Shown here: positions 24,401 to 39,400 of the stretch, one piece after another
Layout: the number at the start of each line of letters is the position of its first letter
How positions within the stretch are numbered: position 1 is the stretch's first letter
From: Trileptium ribeirensis
Lineage: Eukaryota > Nematoda > Enoplea > Enoplida > Thoracostomopsidae
NCBI GenBank assembly: GCA_030248225.1
Contig: JASANE010004971.1
Coordinates: 62,001-126,000 of the forward strand
DNA length: 64,000 nucleotides
Reading direction: 5' to 3'
Translations under genes and position numbers: made by a program
The notes under the pieces: generated by a model
What the model saw: only the letters and a program-made list of their open reading frames with translations
The model's database searches: none
Told to the model about the DNA's origin: nothing

Positions 24401-27400
24401 AGCAACACTTTGCGGAAGGTTGTGGACAGCCATGTACTATATTTTTCAAGACACTGGAGTATTATTATGGTTATTTAGAAACAGAAGTTTACTGAAACAA
24501 ATCTAATGGCTGCAATAGCCGTGGCATGCAACGAGTCCACATAAGCCTACCGTGCTCGATAGCGTTGACACGTCGATTAGTTATTTTTATCGCTTCATCC
24601 AGCGTAACAAATGAGGTTTGCAAGGATGCGAGTTCGATTAGCAGTTCGACGGCTTTCGCGTAGTTTTTCTTCAACTTTGCAATATTTGCTCCACCTTTAC
24701 CAAGACCAGTAAGATCGTACGCTGCAAATCAATGAAAAATTCTACAGGCAACAAAATGATTCCCCTCCTATAAATGACCGTACATTTTGCGGCTTGAACA
24801 GTTTTTGAAATCAAACAGTTTCTTATTAGCATCAAACTGCCACAGAAAACATCTGAAACCTTACATCGTTGTACATTAAATCACGGTAGCACCAAGTGTA
24901 GAAACAGCAAAAAATGCTTATGACAGTGGCGTAAGTTTATATGCTTCATATTAAACTGTAGTACGAAAAAGGAATAAAATTGGATCACATGGAATCGTAA
25001 CGTGTTTGCTCATCAGGATTCCAGCTAAATTTTATTGCGACGCTGTCGGTAACCACTTGCTCTTGCTCAAAGGCCCCAGCAATCATTGGGTTTATGGGAC
25101 AATCAGACACATTTAATTAGGTGTCCACCGCAAACTCTACTGAAAGATAGTTCTTAGAATGGATCTTATCGTCTAAAAGGTTCGTAACCAATCTTCGTTG
25201 ATTGAACGATATGTAATTCTTTATAAAATTTACTGCATTTAGCCGTACATATTGATAGCTTTTGTGTTAACAATATTTGAAGATATTTACACATCACAAG
25301 AATAACCTACGTACAAATAAATAGCTGTTTAGAAGGTTTAATAAAGTACGTCATGTATACAACATATCTGTAATCCACGTACCGTTAGGACCGTCGTGAT
25401 AAGCTTCAAAAATTGGCAATTGTACTCCTGCAAATGAAAACAGAAGTTAATGAATTTGGTCAACTATTTCAACTTGCTTGTAAAATTCATGCAGTAAACA
25501 TATTTATGTGAAGAATACTTAATTTAACAGTACTACAGCTAAATTTGCTGATAACAAGCAATACGCTTCTAAAGCCATTTATTTAATCATCTGTAACAGC
25601 TTTGTGTTTAATGTATACTACCTTAAAACACCTAGAATTCGCGAATCCTTATAATGCTAGTTTGGATAAGAGTTAAATGACACCAGCTGTTCTGTGTTTT
25701 GTGTCACGAAACCTAAAATAGCTTGGCTTCTCCGCAGGACAAAATTTGTCCAGGGGGCTATGATCTGGCGGTCTCCAGCTGCAACTTGGGACCCCCAGCT
25801 TATATGGGAGAAACCGTACCCACAGGTAAACTTAAGTTTTTAATATTATTGCATTTCATGGTGTTTTTCAAGCATTTACAATATTTTTATCGAGATTTTT
25901 TATTCATATTTATTGTTTAAACCCTGGCAATGTGTATTTCTGCAGCCTGCACGTCATTTTACTTACGATTTTGTGATAACTAAAATATAAACAGTAATAT
26001 TGTGTTTTACTAACAGTTTCTCATTAGGACGACCATTCTTGGTGTAATCTAAAAATACCTGGGGTTGCTTGGGAGGATTTATCTGTGAAAGGGAAACGAA
26101 ACTTTACCCGGAGGGATGACCTGGGGTGAGCCGACGATATCCTAAGGGAACTCTAATATCCTGAGGATCATCTCACCCTTTGTAAAGAGGCTAGAATTAG
26201 CGTATCTGAAGGCACAGAAAAACACGCAGCCAAATAAGTGAAGACAGGTGAAATTCTGTTGACAAATCTGGTTCGCCGACGGTTGACCTAAAACCACTTT
26301 GAAAACGCGTGAAAAGGTAGTTCACAGTCACGTTGAATGTTGGATGACCACGTCATCGTATTCAAACTAGCGAAACCCCCTGAATACTCTGAAAGAATTA
26401 TATAGCCAAACAACTGAGGACATCCTAAAATCGGATTTGCCGACCCTCCTAAACGAATTGAAAAGGCCTGAAATGTCCGAACTGTACTCCTGATCATCAT
26501 ATTCAGCGTATCGAAAAATCTTTATCATAGACTAGTACTGGGGCTTTCAACGCAACACATAGCCAAAAAATAAATACAGACTACATGATGAAAATCAAGT
26601 TCGACGACCCTGAACTCTCTTAAAACAATTCACAAGGCATAAAATGTTCGCGCTGAACTCTAAATAGCCAAATCATTGTATTCATCGTACCCACAAACTA
26701 TGGAGTAACCAGAATTCCGATTCCGGTAAAATTAAGGTTCCGGCTAATTTTTACCAACAGCAATCTCTCTATCTCGACTAATCAGTTTATAAGGCACAGC
26801 GATGTAATGCTAGTCAATCAAACTACAAAAATATTTATATTTTAAGTACTCCTTCGTTCAGAATTTGTTAACCATGCCTTTGCCCAACGGTTCATGTTTA
26901 GTATCCTACGACAAACAACTATACTGACAGTTTTGTCTTTATCAGTTAATTTTCATATGCACGTGAGAGCACAACATATGAAAATTTCAATCACTTTACT
27001 TTGATTAAAATTGTCTAACACTAGTAATTCGCCATTGAGGTAAAACGGGCGAGCGTGGTTAGTCTAGGTTCATCGCCTAATTCCAGGTTTCAAACTGAGC
27101 TTCCTGAGTACCCGTCAAAAGCATGGGTAGGCATAAATATACACTTGGTAGTATACTAGGAGAAACAGTTGCTGTAAATTTTTATCACATATTAGCTGCT
27201 TCTACGGACAAGAAAACCCTAATTGCTATGTGGTCATGGGTGTGTCCAAAAAAGCTAAATTTTGTGATAACTATTAAAGTGTCTTCTTCAGTAAATTCCG
27301 CTATATAATATACTCCCGATTTTTTCTACAAACTAACAGAGGCGAACCCTATGGGCCAAAAAATTGACAACAGTTTCGCTTTTTCATTTTTTGGTGAGAA

Positions 27401-30400
27401 TTAGTTAATTTCCGGTTACATCTAATAGTTTTTCCTCTAATGATGCAAGAATTGCCCGCTTTAACCACGTATTAACAAAACAATGCTAGCCAAACACATT
27501 CGAATTTCACAAATCACAGCTTTCAAGCAAATACTAATTTTATAGCATAAAATTTATGCGGTATGGTCTAATACTGCCCGGACTGACTGATTTCCACGTA
27601 ATTACAATTGCATTCATCGTACTCAAAATAACTCTAAGATCTGTTGATCCAACCTACAAACAAACAAAAACTCTTAACCTACAAATAATTGAAAAATCTA
27701 AATTTCTCGATTATATTACTGAAATTTAGCATTATTTATAGTGTCACACACCAATTTAAAGGGAACAGCGTATATACCATATGATTGTCAACTGTGAAAC
27801 CAGCGTGTTTAACAAGTTAAATAACCCTATATTCCCATCGTTCACACCGAACAACCAACAGCGTCATTATTACTTCCTATTATTTGACCTTACTGATAAA
27901 ACCAGATTCCGGTTTCGGCTAAAAATTGCTGTCCCGGTTACTCACTGGCAAACGCCTATATATAGAATATTCCAGTTGCCCTGGCACGCAATACATAACC
28001 AAGCAAAATGAAAACAAACTACCTTAGTTAACAAGTCAGAGGTGAATAAATCATCTAAATCATTCAGGACTCAATTTTTTGCTTATTTTTTTACCAAATT
28101 GCCCCGATTTTGTCAATTTCCCCCAATGCCTACTCTTATCAAAAATTTTCGAAATCGGCTATACTCTCGGGGGTGGGTGGTGCGCATCGGCGAGGCCCAA
28201 GAAGAGGATAGGCGAGTTGAGCGCCTCAAAAGGAGATAATCGCCCATCTCACGCTATGAAAATGCATGTTGACAACCAAATAGGCACTCGTAAAACAAAA
28301 ACACGCAATGGTATGCCGAGATTTAAAAAGAATAAAGATATTATTCTATTATATTAATTCGCCCATATTCGCTCGTGGAGTGGTCTAATAAATACAGTTC
28401 TGTCAACAAAGTTGTAGATTTAGATGAGTTGAAGCCAGATAGAGGTCGCTGATGCTGTTTATATCGCGAGATATAGGCTGCAATACACTGATGCCCGTAT
28501 AGCAGCTTTCGACCAATAAATCTTAAAAACCAGTTTTTAGATCTGCATCACTTTATGCGTTATTCGATACATAAATCTGGTCTCAAAACACCAAAATGGC
28601 TCAAACTGACAATTATAGGGCCCAAAATCACAATTTTGACGATCTATCATTACTATATCGGCAGACGAAATTACTACTCCCACCAAGAAGAATTATTTAT
28701 CTCGTATCTGCATCACATTAGGTGACATAGGATACATGAATATGACCTCAAAGAACCAAAATGCTTCAAACTGACAATTATAGCGCCCAAAATCACAATT
28801 TTGACGATCTATGGTAACTAGATCGGGTGCAAAAGTCACTATTCCCATTCAGAACAACCATTTTTCACCTATCTGCATCACTTTACGTGACTTACTTAAA
28901 TGTGGTCTCAATACGCAAAATGAGTGCTTGAATGACGCAAAAAGCGTGAAAAAAGCCAAACATCAGTTTTTTAGCAATTTGAGGCACAATATGCGTACAA
29001 GAAGTCAAAACAGCCACCAGCTCAAAAGCTCTCTCGCGGAAATTTAACACACATACTTAAAGGAACGCAATAAACGGATTGAGTTAGATTTTTGAATTTT
29101 ATCTTCGAAAAATACATCGAAAATGAATAGCTTAGCGTAAAACTGCACATATATAATGTTAATTTTGACATATAACTATACCGTCAGGCAACGTGATGGG
29201 CCTGTTTTCAAATAGTCTACTTCACCTGTTTAGGCCATTCTTCGCGACATAAATTTGTTAAAATACAAAAATTTCGCCCCAAAACACCAAAATATTTTCC
29301 TGAATGTGGCATAAAACTGTGAAAGCCCTAAATAAGGCGCTTTTCACTGCTTGTGGCGCCATGTAGGCAGAAAAAAAAATCAAAAATCGCCATCAGTTTA
29401 AAAGCTATCTCCTTGAAGATTAACATAGTTATTCATTGAAACACGGCGAATTAGATTTTTGAATTTTGCCATATGCTGAAAATAATTGAATCAAACAGCA
29501 AGGATTTACGCTAAATTGCCCAAAATGATAAAAATGACCTCAGGCGCGAGATAAAATGTTCCAGCGACTCATTTAGTGTACAAAATTAATTTTTTAAAAT
29601 CATTAGTCACAAACCGCGGTGTAAAATAGACATCCTTATTTTTTCATAACACGATAAAAACTGAAAAACTTACAAAAATGAGAGATGGACACAAAACGTT
29701 ATACCTTCATTTATCTGGTTTAGGTGTCATTTTATGACAACAATAACAAACTGACCAGTAGAGCTATCACAGTAAATATTTTTCAAACAATCGACTACAC
29801 ATCCACTACAACATAGAATTAATCTATTTTTCCTAATCTATAGTAGCATGTTTATAAAATAGTGCTAAGCTCAAAGCATTTGATGGTAAAAACAAAGAAC
29901 GGGCACGCTTATAAAGAAATGAATACTAAAGATACGGAGGCAAACTATAAAAAAATTGCCATCGAATGCTGCACGAAATAGCGAAGGCCGAATTTTCAAT
30001 TTCTTTTTTGATTTTTTCAAACTAAAAAACTTTTTAAAACAGGCCCGTATAATCATCTAGAGTTAAGGTATACATAGAAAAAATAAAAAAAGAATCATCG
30101 CTCTGACATATTATGACCGTCGAACATCATACGACACCAATCCAACTTACCAATTTTGTCCCAGGTGTGGATGAAAAAATATGAAAAGAAACAATTTTAT
30201 TGTCCGATAAGGCAAAAAAATTTTTTTCACATTTTGTGGCAAATTTAGTGGTCACCAAAAAATGACAGGACCCCTCTTTGGAGAAGCCAGAATTCGACAA
30301 CCCTGGGCCGAAAACGATTTTCAGGAATCTCGAGGACAAGAACACTATAAATTTTGGGTTTGGTTCTAAGAGAACGCACAAATTCTGGTGTTTGCAACAG

Positions 30401-33400
30401 CGGTTGTGGGTTCTCTTCGAGAACTCACGATAGGTTGTGTCATGATAATTAACAAAAGTATTACCGGCAACGTTGTCTTTTTTCATTTTTATCTTTATCT
30501 GAGCTTTGTTCACATTCTGAAGAACTGTATGGTTGAAATCTCCGGCTGTAAATTTTGCCTCCGCCAGTGAGAACGCACACTCTCGCATTACTTCTCCCAT
30601 CAGCATTTTTGTCTCAAAATATAGATATAAAATATATACGTGAAAATTAACCTACAGGCACAGTGGCTTATAATTATTACCGCAAAACCGAAAAAACATA
30701 ATTATATTTGGTTAACATCATGGTAGAACACAAGAAGTATCAAATTTAGGATGATTTTGTTCTCGTTGCTCACCACATTACATTTTCATGCTACGTATAT
30801 CCAGAGTTACAACAGACTGGAAATCTCTAAGTCTAAGAAACTCTAATATTTTTTACACTAGTAATGCACCCGGATGTAATTTTTAGTCCTGACCAAGCCG
30901 ACCTGTCTATAATCAGCACCACCTAGTCCACAGAAGCTTTCGAGGCAGTTTTGACGTACATTTTAGAGAAATATTATCGTAACACAATTTGTTATTCAAT
31001 TTTATCCAATTTGTATTTTTAAATTTATTTAATTTGTAAAAATTTCCTCGTAAATCTCGTTGAACTTCGAGTGTAGTAAGCGAGAAGCGACGAATTCTTA
31101 CTGTTGTGAAGAAAAAAGAAAATAACAATAAACTGATGATGCAATTCGTGCTGCGTAGGATGATTGCTGCTTATGCAAATGAATCTGATGCAATCATTGT
31201 AAGGATTGCATAAGATCCATGGTATATAAAGACCCTCCATTTGCTTAGATTCATTCCGTTGTTGTTTCTGTCATACTTTTGGCCTACGGGCGTGATTTAT
31301 ATTTAATTTGTTACGTGTGCCTCTGGGTGTTGTATTTTTTTCAATACATTCTATTTTATGTGGTTCCGAAACACAACACTTACTATGCGGATAATGGTGA
31401 AACTTGACATAGTGTCCGTTATCGGGCTTTTAGGGTGACATAACTCTGTGTTGGCTCGGGAAATCGACTCGTGGGATAGCTTGAAATCTCTATTTGCACC
31501 CTTTAGTTTGACACAAGCACTATCCCAACACGTAGCACCTGAAAAAGTACGCCGAAGGGTAAACTCGTGAAGGGGTCTAAAAATAATACTATTGTATCTC
31601 GATAAAAGGCGTAGATATTTTAGTCAAATTGGAGCGGTTTGTAGATCGAATAAGCCTCTATAAGACTGTTTATAATGTTTTGCAATGTGGCTCTTTTAGG
31701 ATGTGGGATATGGGTTAAAAATGGTCTCTAAATGGACCCATGAAACCCAAAATGTACGTAAACTGCAATATCACCATAAGCGCTAGAGCTGTGTGGGTGT
31801 GATTGGTTTCAGCTTGTAGATCAATTATTCATCCTCTCTATATAGCTGCAAATGAGTGTTGCCATTGTCATTATTTTCACTGCAAGGTTCGATCAAAAGG
31901 TCTTTGAATGGGCCCCTGGAACCCAAATTACAAGAAACCGGCAATATATTCACAAGCGCTGCTTGCTATGCTGGGCGTTGATAGAGTTATTTTGTAGAAT
32001 TTATCCTCGTACTCTCACACTGATGGCCCCTAAATGCGGAAAAAGCTGACAAATCTACTTAACTATTCGAGCAACATATATGCGGCTCTTTTTGCAATTT
32101 TATGATCAAAATAACTGTGTGCAGTTCCGGTCAGAAATAAAAACAAATTTAATAGCTGTTTAATTGCTATCCTCCAAATTACTCGCAAACTGTTTTTCAA
32201 TTTTTTTACTAATTTGTGTGACCGCGACTGTACACCTCGGTTAATTAAATATTCAACGCTCAGAATTCACCAAATTGGCGATAAGACAAGCTCTTCATAG
32301 CTTTGTTCTACAGTACAAAATGTTTAGAAAATTTTGGCGAACGAACTGTTGTGTCACGTTTAAATCATATTCCCAACAAAATTCATCAACTACAATTGTT
32401 ATAGACAAAATACAATCAATAACCAAATAACAGATATTTATAACGAAAGTGCAAATACACGACCAGGCTAATAAAAAAATCTCTGGAACCACATATTTTA
32501 TATTTGTAGCGCCAGGGCTGAAATTTATTCCTTAGCCTATCCTATAAAATCCATGCAACTCTTTGAAATTCCGTAATTTTTCGAGCAAAATTACAGGAAT
32601 CTAGATACGTCGTCAAATCAACCCCCTAAGAAATCTTTGACCGATAATCGCAAATGTATTGCCATTCTGAAAGTGAATTTGTAGTTCTGGCTGAAACGAT
32701 TTAAAAGATTTGGACCGATTTAAACCAGTCCGTGGTCATCGCTAATAAATATAAACATAACGTCCACCGAAGTCTCTGCTAGCAGCGCGTGCTGAAAAGA
32801 TGTCATGAGACAACAGTTTTGTACACAAAATTTGTCAACTGCAGTGAACCAACGCACTGTAATCAAAGTAACGAGGATAAGGCTCTACAAAATCCATTAA
32901 TGTCGTTGCATTAATAAACGTAAATTCGGCTATGAGTTAAAATAGCAGGTTATGGCCGACACCATAGCTGGAACAACCGTGTAAAATAATGCATTTGAGC
33001 CTTGTCATAACATGAACAACGTTTGCACCAACGTTGTTAGTTTTCGAAAAAAAACAGCGAAAAACAAAGGATCCAAATTTGGCTATTTATAACGGTAGTT
33101 TGGTCTATATGTATGCCCCGAATAATTTTGTTCTGCAACAGATTTTACAAAATTTGGTGCCTGAACGAGAAAAATCGTTGACATTTTCCTCACGATTGGT
33201 ATGCTGAAGCAATCTCCAAACAAATTGAAAATTTACAAGATTCTTGCATCAACTACATCAATTTTATGATTGTACAACTCGAGCAAACAAATCTGCCAGT
33301 AGCGTAACTCTTTCCAGTAAAGTTAAGAGACAGGAAGGAAAAACAATCGCTGCGCACCATGCAAACAATCATAACGTATTGAACGGAAGCTGATTCCTTT

Positions 33401-36400
33401 AAAACAAAATATGCTTAAGCACATTAAACTTAACCTATGTTCTAGGTTTAGGTGTAGGATATTCCGTTAGCTTAGATAAGCCGAGTCGTCTACAACTAAT
33501 AATTCACAAGCGAAGGAGAAACGGAGCGAATGTTGTTTCATTTTTAGGTTATCATTTTGCTTAATCCCAATATGTATACCACTTTTAAACGTCTTTAACC
33601 CTGAGCCCATTGAAAATTCTAAGACCTCGTCGGCCGTACAAACATCGAAAACAACTGACAGAGCATCAACTAGTTGTGGAAAACTATACACACACGATTC
33701 TTTATGACCTGTACGCAATGTGTAACCGAAAACTGAAGACAGGTTATATTCGGGAAATCGGGTTCCTTGTCCGTAATCACAGTAAAAGCCCGTGAAAAGA
33801 ATTATTGGAGTATGCACACTGGACACAAGGTAACCAAATCATTGTATTCAGCCTTCAGAAATACCTAATATAGCCAGTTATTAATACCCTGTACGCAATA
33901 CATATACAGACAAAATGAAAACGCACTACAATTTGGAAATCGGGTTCGTCGACAGTAAACCCCTTCAAACTTCATAAAAACGCATAATATAGTCATGTTG
34001 GACACTATATAGCAAAACCATCGTATCCCGCGTGCTTTATAACCTAATAATCAGTCATTTTAAAGCAAAACAAGCAGTAACACGACGAAATCTGAAAAAT
34101 CGTTACTTCTGGCAAAGGGTCGGTGATAAATATTCGTGCCCACAGCGATCCATTTAGTGGTCCCACAAAAAAGTCGAAGTCAGAAAAGCTGTACATCTCG
34201 ATGAGCTGATTCTGGACGGTCTCCATTTTTTGATGCGATGACTCTGTTCCGAGATATTGGCTGCGAAACCCTTTTACCAGCATGGCTACATTTGGAAAAG
34301 AAGGTTTAAAAAATCTTTGTTTGCCATTTTGACACGCAAGATGGGGTCAGAGCTGTTTGCGTTCAACTAAAGGGCATATCGACGTCATTTTTGCTATCGA
34401 ACAAAAATTGTAGAAATCCGTCCTTCCTAGGAGTTCTGAATGACAGCGACAGACAAAAACGAAATTTTCACGATTTCCCACTAGCGCGATCAGTGGAAAC
34501 TCCGCTCGCTCAGTCTCAATAATACAAGTTATGAGAAAAATTTTCTGTACAAGAATTGGGGAAAACGAGCAGCTGGTTTTCGTTGTGAAGCCTATCTCGA
34601 GACATACGAAGTGTGAAACGAAGCCACCACAAGGCCGGGTTTGGTAAAGTTTTTTAACATTTATGAGTGACACTGACAAACAAAATCATTGTTTTTTCTC
34701 ATAGTGCTCTCAATGGATACTTCGCTTCAATAATCTAATATTCAATATTTAAGATAATGCTAAACTATGAGAAAGGTCAGACTCCATAATACTTTTTGGT
34801 GCTATTTACGACGAGCTTATTAGCGACATTGACAGATTGACAGACAAGAACCATGATTTTTCTAATAGCCTTCTCAATAGTAACTCCGCTTAGATAATCT
34901 AATATTCAATAATTAATATAATACTCTAAACTATGAGAAAGAACTAGATACTCCACAGAAATTTTTGGGGCCATTAACTTTTAAAAACAAATGTCATTTT
35001 TAGAATTTTGCGTTGATGGATACTACGCAGCTGTAGCACCAGCACTATACTCACATCAATGATTTTTGTAAGCAACTGGCGGAAACGCATAGTAAGGGCA
35101 TCGGCCTTCTTCTTCAGTAACGAGTGACCTTTCTGAGCGCCTTTCAACCGTGCTTTCATTATCGTTTGTGCCCTGAAATATTCTCCTTTTGATGTCAAAA
35201 CCAGAAGAGCACAAATATACAAAACTGAGTAACAGTATTAACACTCAACCATAGTATCATGACAGCCGACATCACATACGAGCGTCACATCGCTGGTGGT
35301 TATGGTTGTATAAGTCATATTCTCTAATACCCTGTTCGAGGAATTATATCTGTGACGTTCTAGAATATGAGCGCTACTATTACTACCGGTAAAACGATAA
35401 ATCCCCAGAGAGCAGTAAGTCTACCGCCCCCCAACACCACGCACTGAGCCGTTCTTTTTTTAACGATATGACTTCACGCACCAATTATCGCCGTTGTCCA
35501 GATGATGAAGTTATAAAAAACCAATAAAAAACAAAATTATAACTTCAACCTAACAGACGAGAGCACAAAGCAAAAAAATTCATCGAAAAAAAACTATCGC
35601 TGACTCAGCAACACAACACAAAACGACCTGTTGCATGGTGCATGCACATACAGTGGTGGATTTATAGAGTTATAGATTTCTCATCATACATAGGTGTTGC
35701 GAAAACTATTCGGTATTCGGCCGAATAGTAGGGGCCGAATATTCGGTATTCGGTCGTTCCCTACTTCTGTCGAGGAACCATTGGGGTACCATACCTCAAA
35801 CCCCATAACTCTAAAAACGGAGCCTTAGTTGAAAAACAAAAAAGAAGCATCGGCATTTATCATTTTACTATGAAAAAACCAACAAAAGAAAAAAATTCGA
35901 AAATTAAGATAAAAATAGGCTTGCTTCTGCGAAGGGTACTAAAATGGAGTAAAAACACTCGTTTGGACCTCTGACCCCGAAGCATGGGGCGTCATACCCC
36001 GTACGCAGGGAACCATGGGTCACAGAGCAAAACCAACACCAGCAATGAGTTTCCCATGCCCGAAAACCCTAGGTGAAAATTTTCAGCCGCCCAGGACGTC
36101 AGAATAAATTTTCGAAATTGCTGTCGAGGAACCATTGGGGCATCATACCTCAAACACCATAACTCTAGAGCCGGAGCCTTAATCGAAGAAAGAGGCATCG
36201 GCATTTGTCATTTTACTATGAAAAAACCAATCAGAGAAAAAATTCGAAAGATAAAAATAACCTTGCGTCCGTGAAGGGAACTAAAAAATGGGGTAAAAAC
36301 CCTCATTTGGACCTCTGCCCCGAAGCATGGGGCGTCATACCCCGTACGCATGGAACCATGGGTCACAGAGCAAAATCAACACCGGAATGAGTTTCCCATG

Positions 36401-39400
36401 CCCGAAAACAAACCCCCAGGTCAATATTTTCAGCCGTCCAGGACGTCAGAAAAATTTTCGAAACTTCTGTCTAGGGAACGACCGAATATTCGGTATTCGG
36501 CCGAATACCGAATAGTTGACTGGCCGCTGTTAGTTGAAAAATAGAGTCAAAATCTGTCACCAGATATCCTAATTTAACGTCCGGAGTCCTGATAATGATG
36601 CTGCAAACCGCTAAATACGTTCAACGTGTTGCGATTTTGGTAAGACAAGATGCGTTTGAGACTCATCAATTCAGTTCGCAGCCGGATCGAATGTTCTGAT
36701 CACCACAGTTATGTTCTTCATCAGCCGCGCACTATCTCGCTGACATAATAGTTGCGAAATTAATACTTTGGGGTCTAAATGCAGCAGGATTTGTTCGTTT
36801 TCTTTGACACATCGTGAATGTGAAGTGAGACATCATGCTATGCCGTTCTACATACCTACATAAGCCTAACACTAAGTCTACCGCCCCCGAACACCACGCA
36901 CTGAGCCGTTCTTTTTGTAACGATATGGCTTCACGCACCAATTATCGCCGTTGTCCAGATGATGAAGATATAAAAAACCACTAAAAACAAAATTATAACT
37001 TCAACCTAACAAACGAGAGCACAAAGCAAAAAAATTCATCGAAAAAAAACTATCGCTGACTCAGCAACACAACACAAAACGACCTGTTGCATGGTGCACG
37101 TACATACAGTGGTGGATTTATAGAGTTATAGATTTCTCATCATACATAGGTGTTGCGAACAACTATTCGGTATTCGGCCGAATAGTAGGGGCCGAATATT
37201 CGGTATTCGGTCGTTCCCTATTTCTGTCGAGGAACCATTAGGGTACCATACCTCAAACCCCATAACTCTAAAAACGGAGCCTTAGTCGAAAAACAAAAAA
37301 GAAGCATCGGCATTTATCATTTTACTGTGAAAAAACCAACAAAAGAAAAAAGATTCGAAAATTGAGATGAAAATAGGCTTGCTTCTGTGAAGGGTACTAA
37401 AATGGGGTAAAACACTCGTTTGGACCTCTGACCTCGAAGCATTGGGCGTCATACCCCGTACGCATGGAATCATGGGTCACAGAGCAAAACCAACACCGGC
37501 AATGACGTTCCCATGCCCGAAAACCCAAGGTGAAAATTTTCAGCCGCCCAGGACGTCAGAATAAATTTTCGAAATTTCTATCGAGGAACCGTTGGGGCAT
37601 CATACCTCAAACACCATAACTCTAGAGCCGGAGCCTTAATCGAGAAAAGAGGCATCGGCATTTGTCATTTTACTATGAAAAAACCAATCAGAGGAAAAAT
37701 TCGAAAGATAAAAATAACGTTGCTTCCGTGAAGGGTACTAAAATGGAGCAAAAACCATCATTTGGACATCTGATGCCGAACCATGGGACGTCATACCCCC
37801 GCACACATGCAACCATGGGTCACAGAGCAAAGCCAGCACCGGCAATGAGTTTCCCATGATCGAAAATCGGTTAACGAGTTATAGCCGATCACACACAAAG
37901 AGACGGAATTTAAAAGATTTCACCCCTGCAACACACCATGTCCACTACGTTTCACTACGTTCTGAAAATTTTATGTTAAACTTATGTTTTTATATACAAA
38001 AAGTTTTTAATCATTAATTAACACTGTTTCTAATGCTAAAGCGGCGTTTTAAACCCTGAAAATGCTTTTATGACATTATAACTATATACATGAAAATATG
38101 GAAATATTTAGCATTTTAAGCAAAACTTATCCGTCCCACTTTGAAATTTCCACCGAGAATGAACATGGGGCTTCCGAAATTTCCTCCGATTGTGGACAGG
38201 ACAGGCCAGGACTTCCACGTTTAAAACGTTCCCAATTTTCACGTCTACGCACAAGAACACTATACCTGCTGCTGCCTACTAATATCTTTAGAATAAATTC
38301 GCACGGATAATTTATTTCAGAAACATCTTCCAGCACATTTGCCACATCGGAATTTTCAATACCTCCAGGGCCCATTTCTCAATATACTATTCTTGCTCGA
38401 TGAAGTCCTAATGGCTTAATCTCATAACAGTAGAGCCAATAGATGAGAGGTTACTAGCCAATTTCCAGAGATAGGAGTTGAGGGCATTGCACCCGTTATC
38501 ACGATGCATATATGATTCTGAACTCTTTCATACTCTTAACATAAACTTGTACCTTAACTTTGTGCCACGATTCAACGCACTACATATAACAAAACTGCTT
38601 TATGCAAATATAGAAAATCATCTTAGCACGAAATGAGCAAGATTCAGTAACAGTTTACTTATAAGCTAACATGTCTTTTTCTTCACAGCATCTTATATGC
38701 TTTCCGATTTAATTTTTTGTCAGGTAATTAGTGATTCCTATTCTAGATCTATTTCCATTACCACAATAGCTATATATCATCAGAATACTAATAGCGTGAG
38801 TTCATCAACGCCACAATAACACCTTTGTTAGCCTTCATGTCAGCATCAATAACACTCGTTAGTTGATGGAACAATAATATTTGGTGCTTTTCGAGCTTTG
38901 ATGTGCGTGCTGATGTGTTGAATTCTGGAACAGTCAAAGGTTTTAATATCCTTTACACTAACTGTTCTCGGAGCAAGGACGGTGAAGGTGAAAAAACCTA
39001 AAGCTGTCTGTCTAATAACTGTCCTTTCCTGATTTCAGCAAAAAACACCGTTAGATTGTCGGCATAATTTTGGTACATATGAACACCTAGACATGACTGC
39101 ACCTTTCTATTTATATGTCTCGGGAACAATTGAATAACCGTTTGAAGAAGAAATATATTTATTTCATCGGAATCCGGAGTCTCAAATTTTTGAAGGTCTC
39201 AAGAGACCATTTTAGTTCTCTGTTATCCCTTAGTGGCACAAAAACTACTTTTCTTAGTCTGATAGTTTTATTCGTATCTTTAATTCCATTGCCAAATTTC
39301 TTACAACTTGCGGAATTTCTGTCGTCTAATCTCATACTTATATTCGCAGAAAATTTATAAATAATTCAATAAACTTCTTTCAACGTTAACCATTATTACT

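Larger units (their letters stand above)
35417..37860. repeat. Segmental tandem duplication, about 1,456-bp period (intron 1)
   Basis: AAGTCTACCGCCCCC... at 35,417 recurs at 36,874 with few differences. The match continues through the left end of the element described next and through most of its body to about 37,860. The high similarity suggests a recent duplication. The segment 36,523-36,873 is present only once. Confidence 0.75.

Noticed and set aside
38127..38375. 82-codon minus ORF starting [20 protein letters not shown] with a donor-like GTAGGC
   Set aside because: Looks like a possible exon, but it runs into a MITE remnant, lies in a V-ATPase intron, and no partner exon was found.
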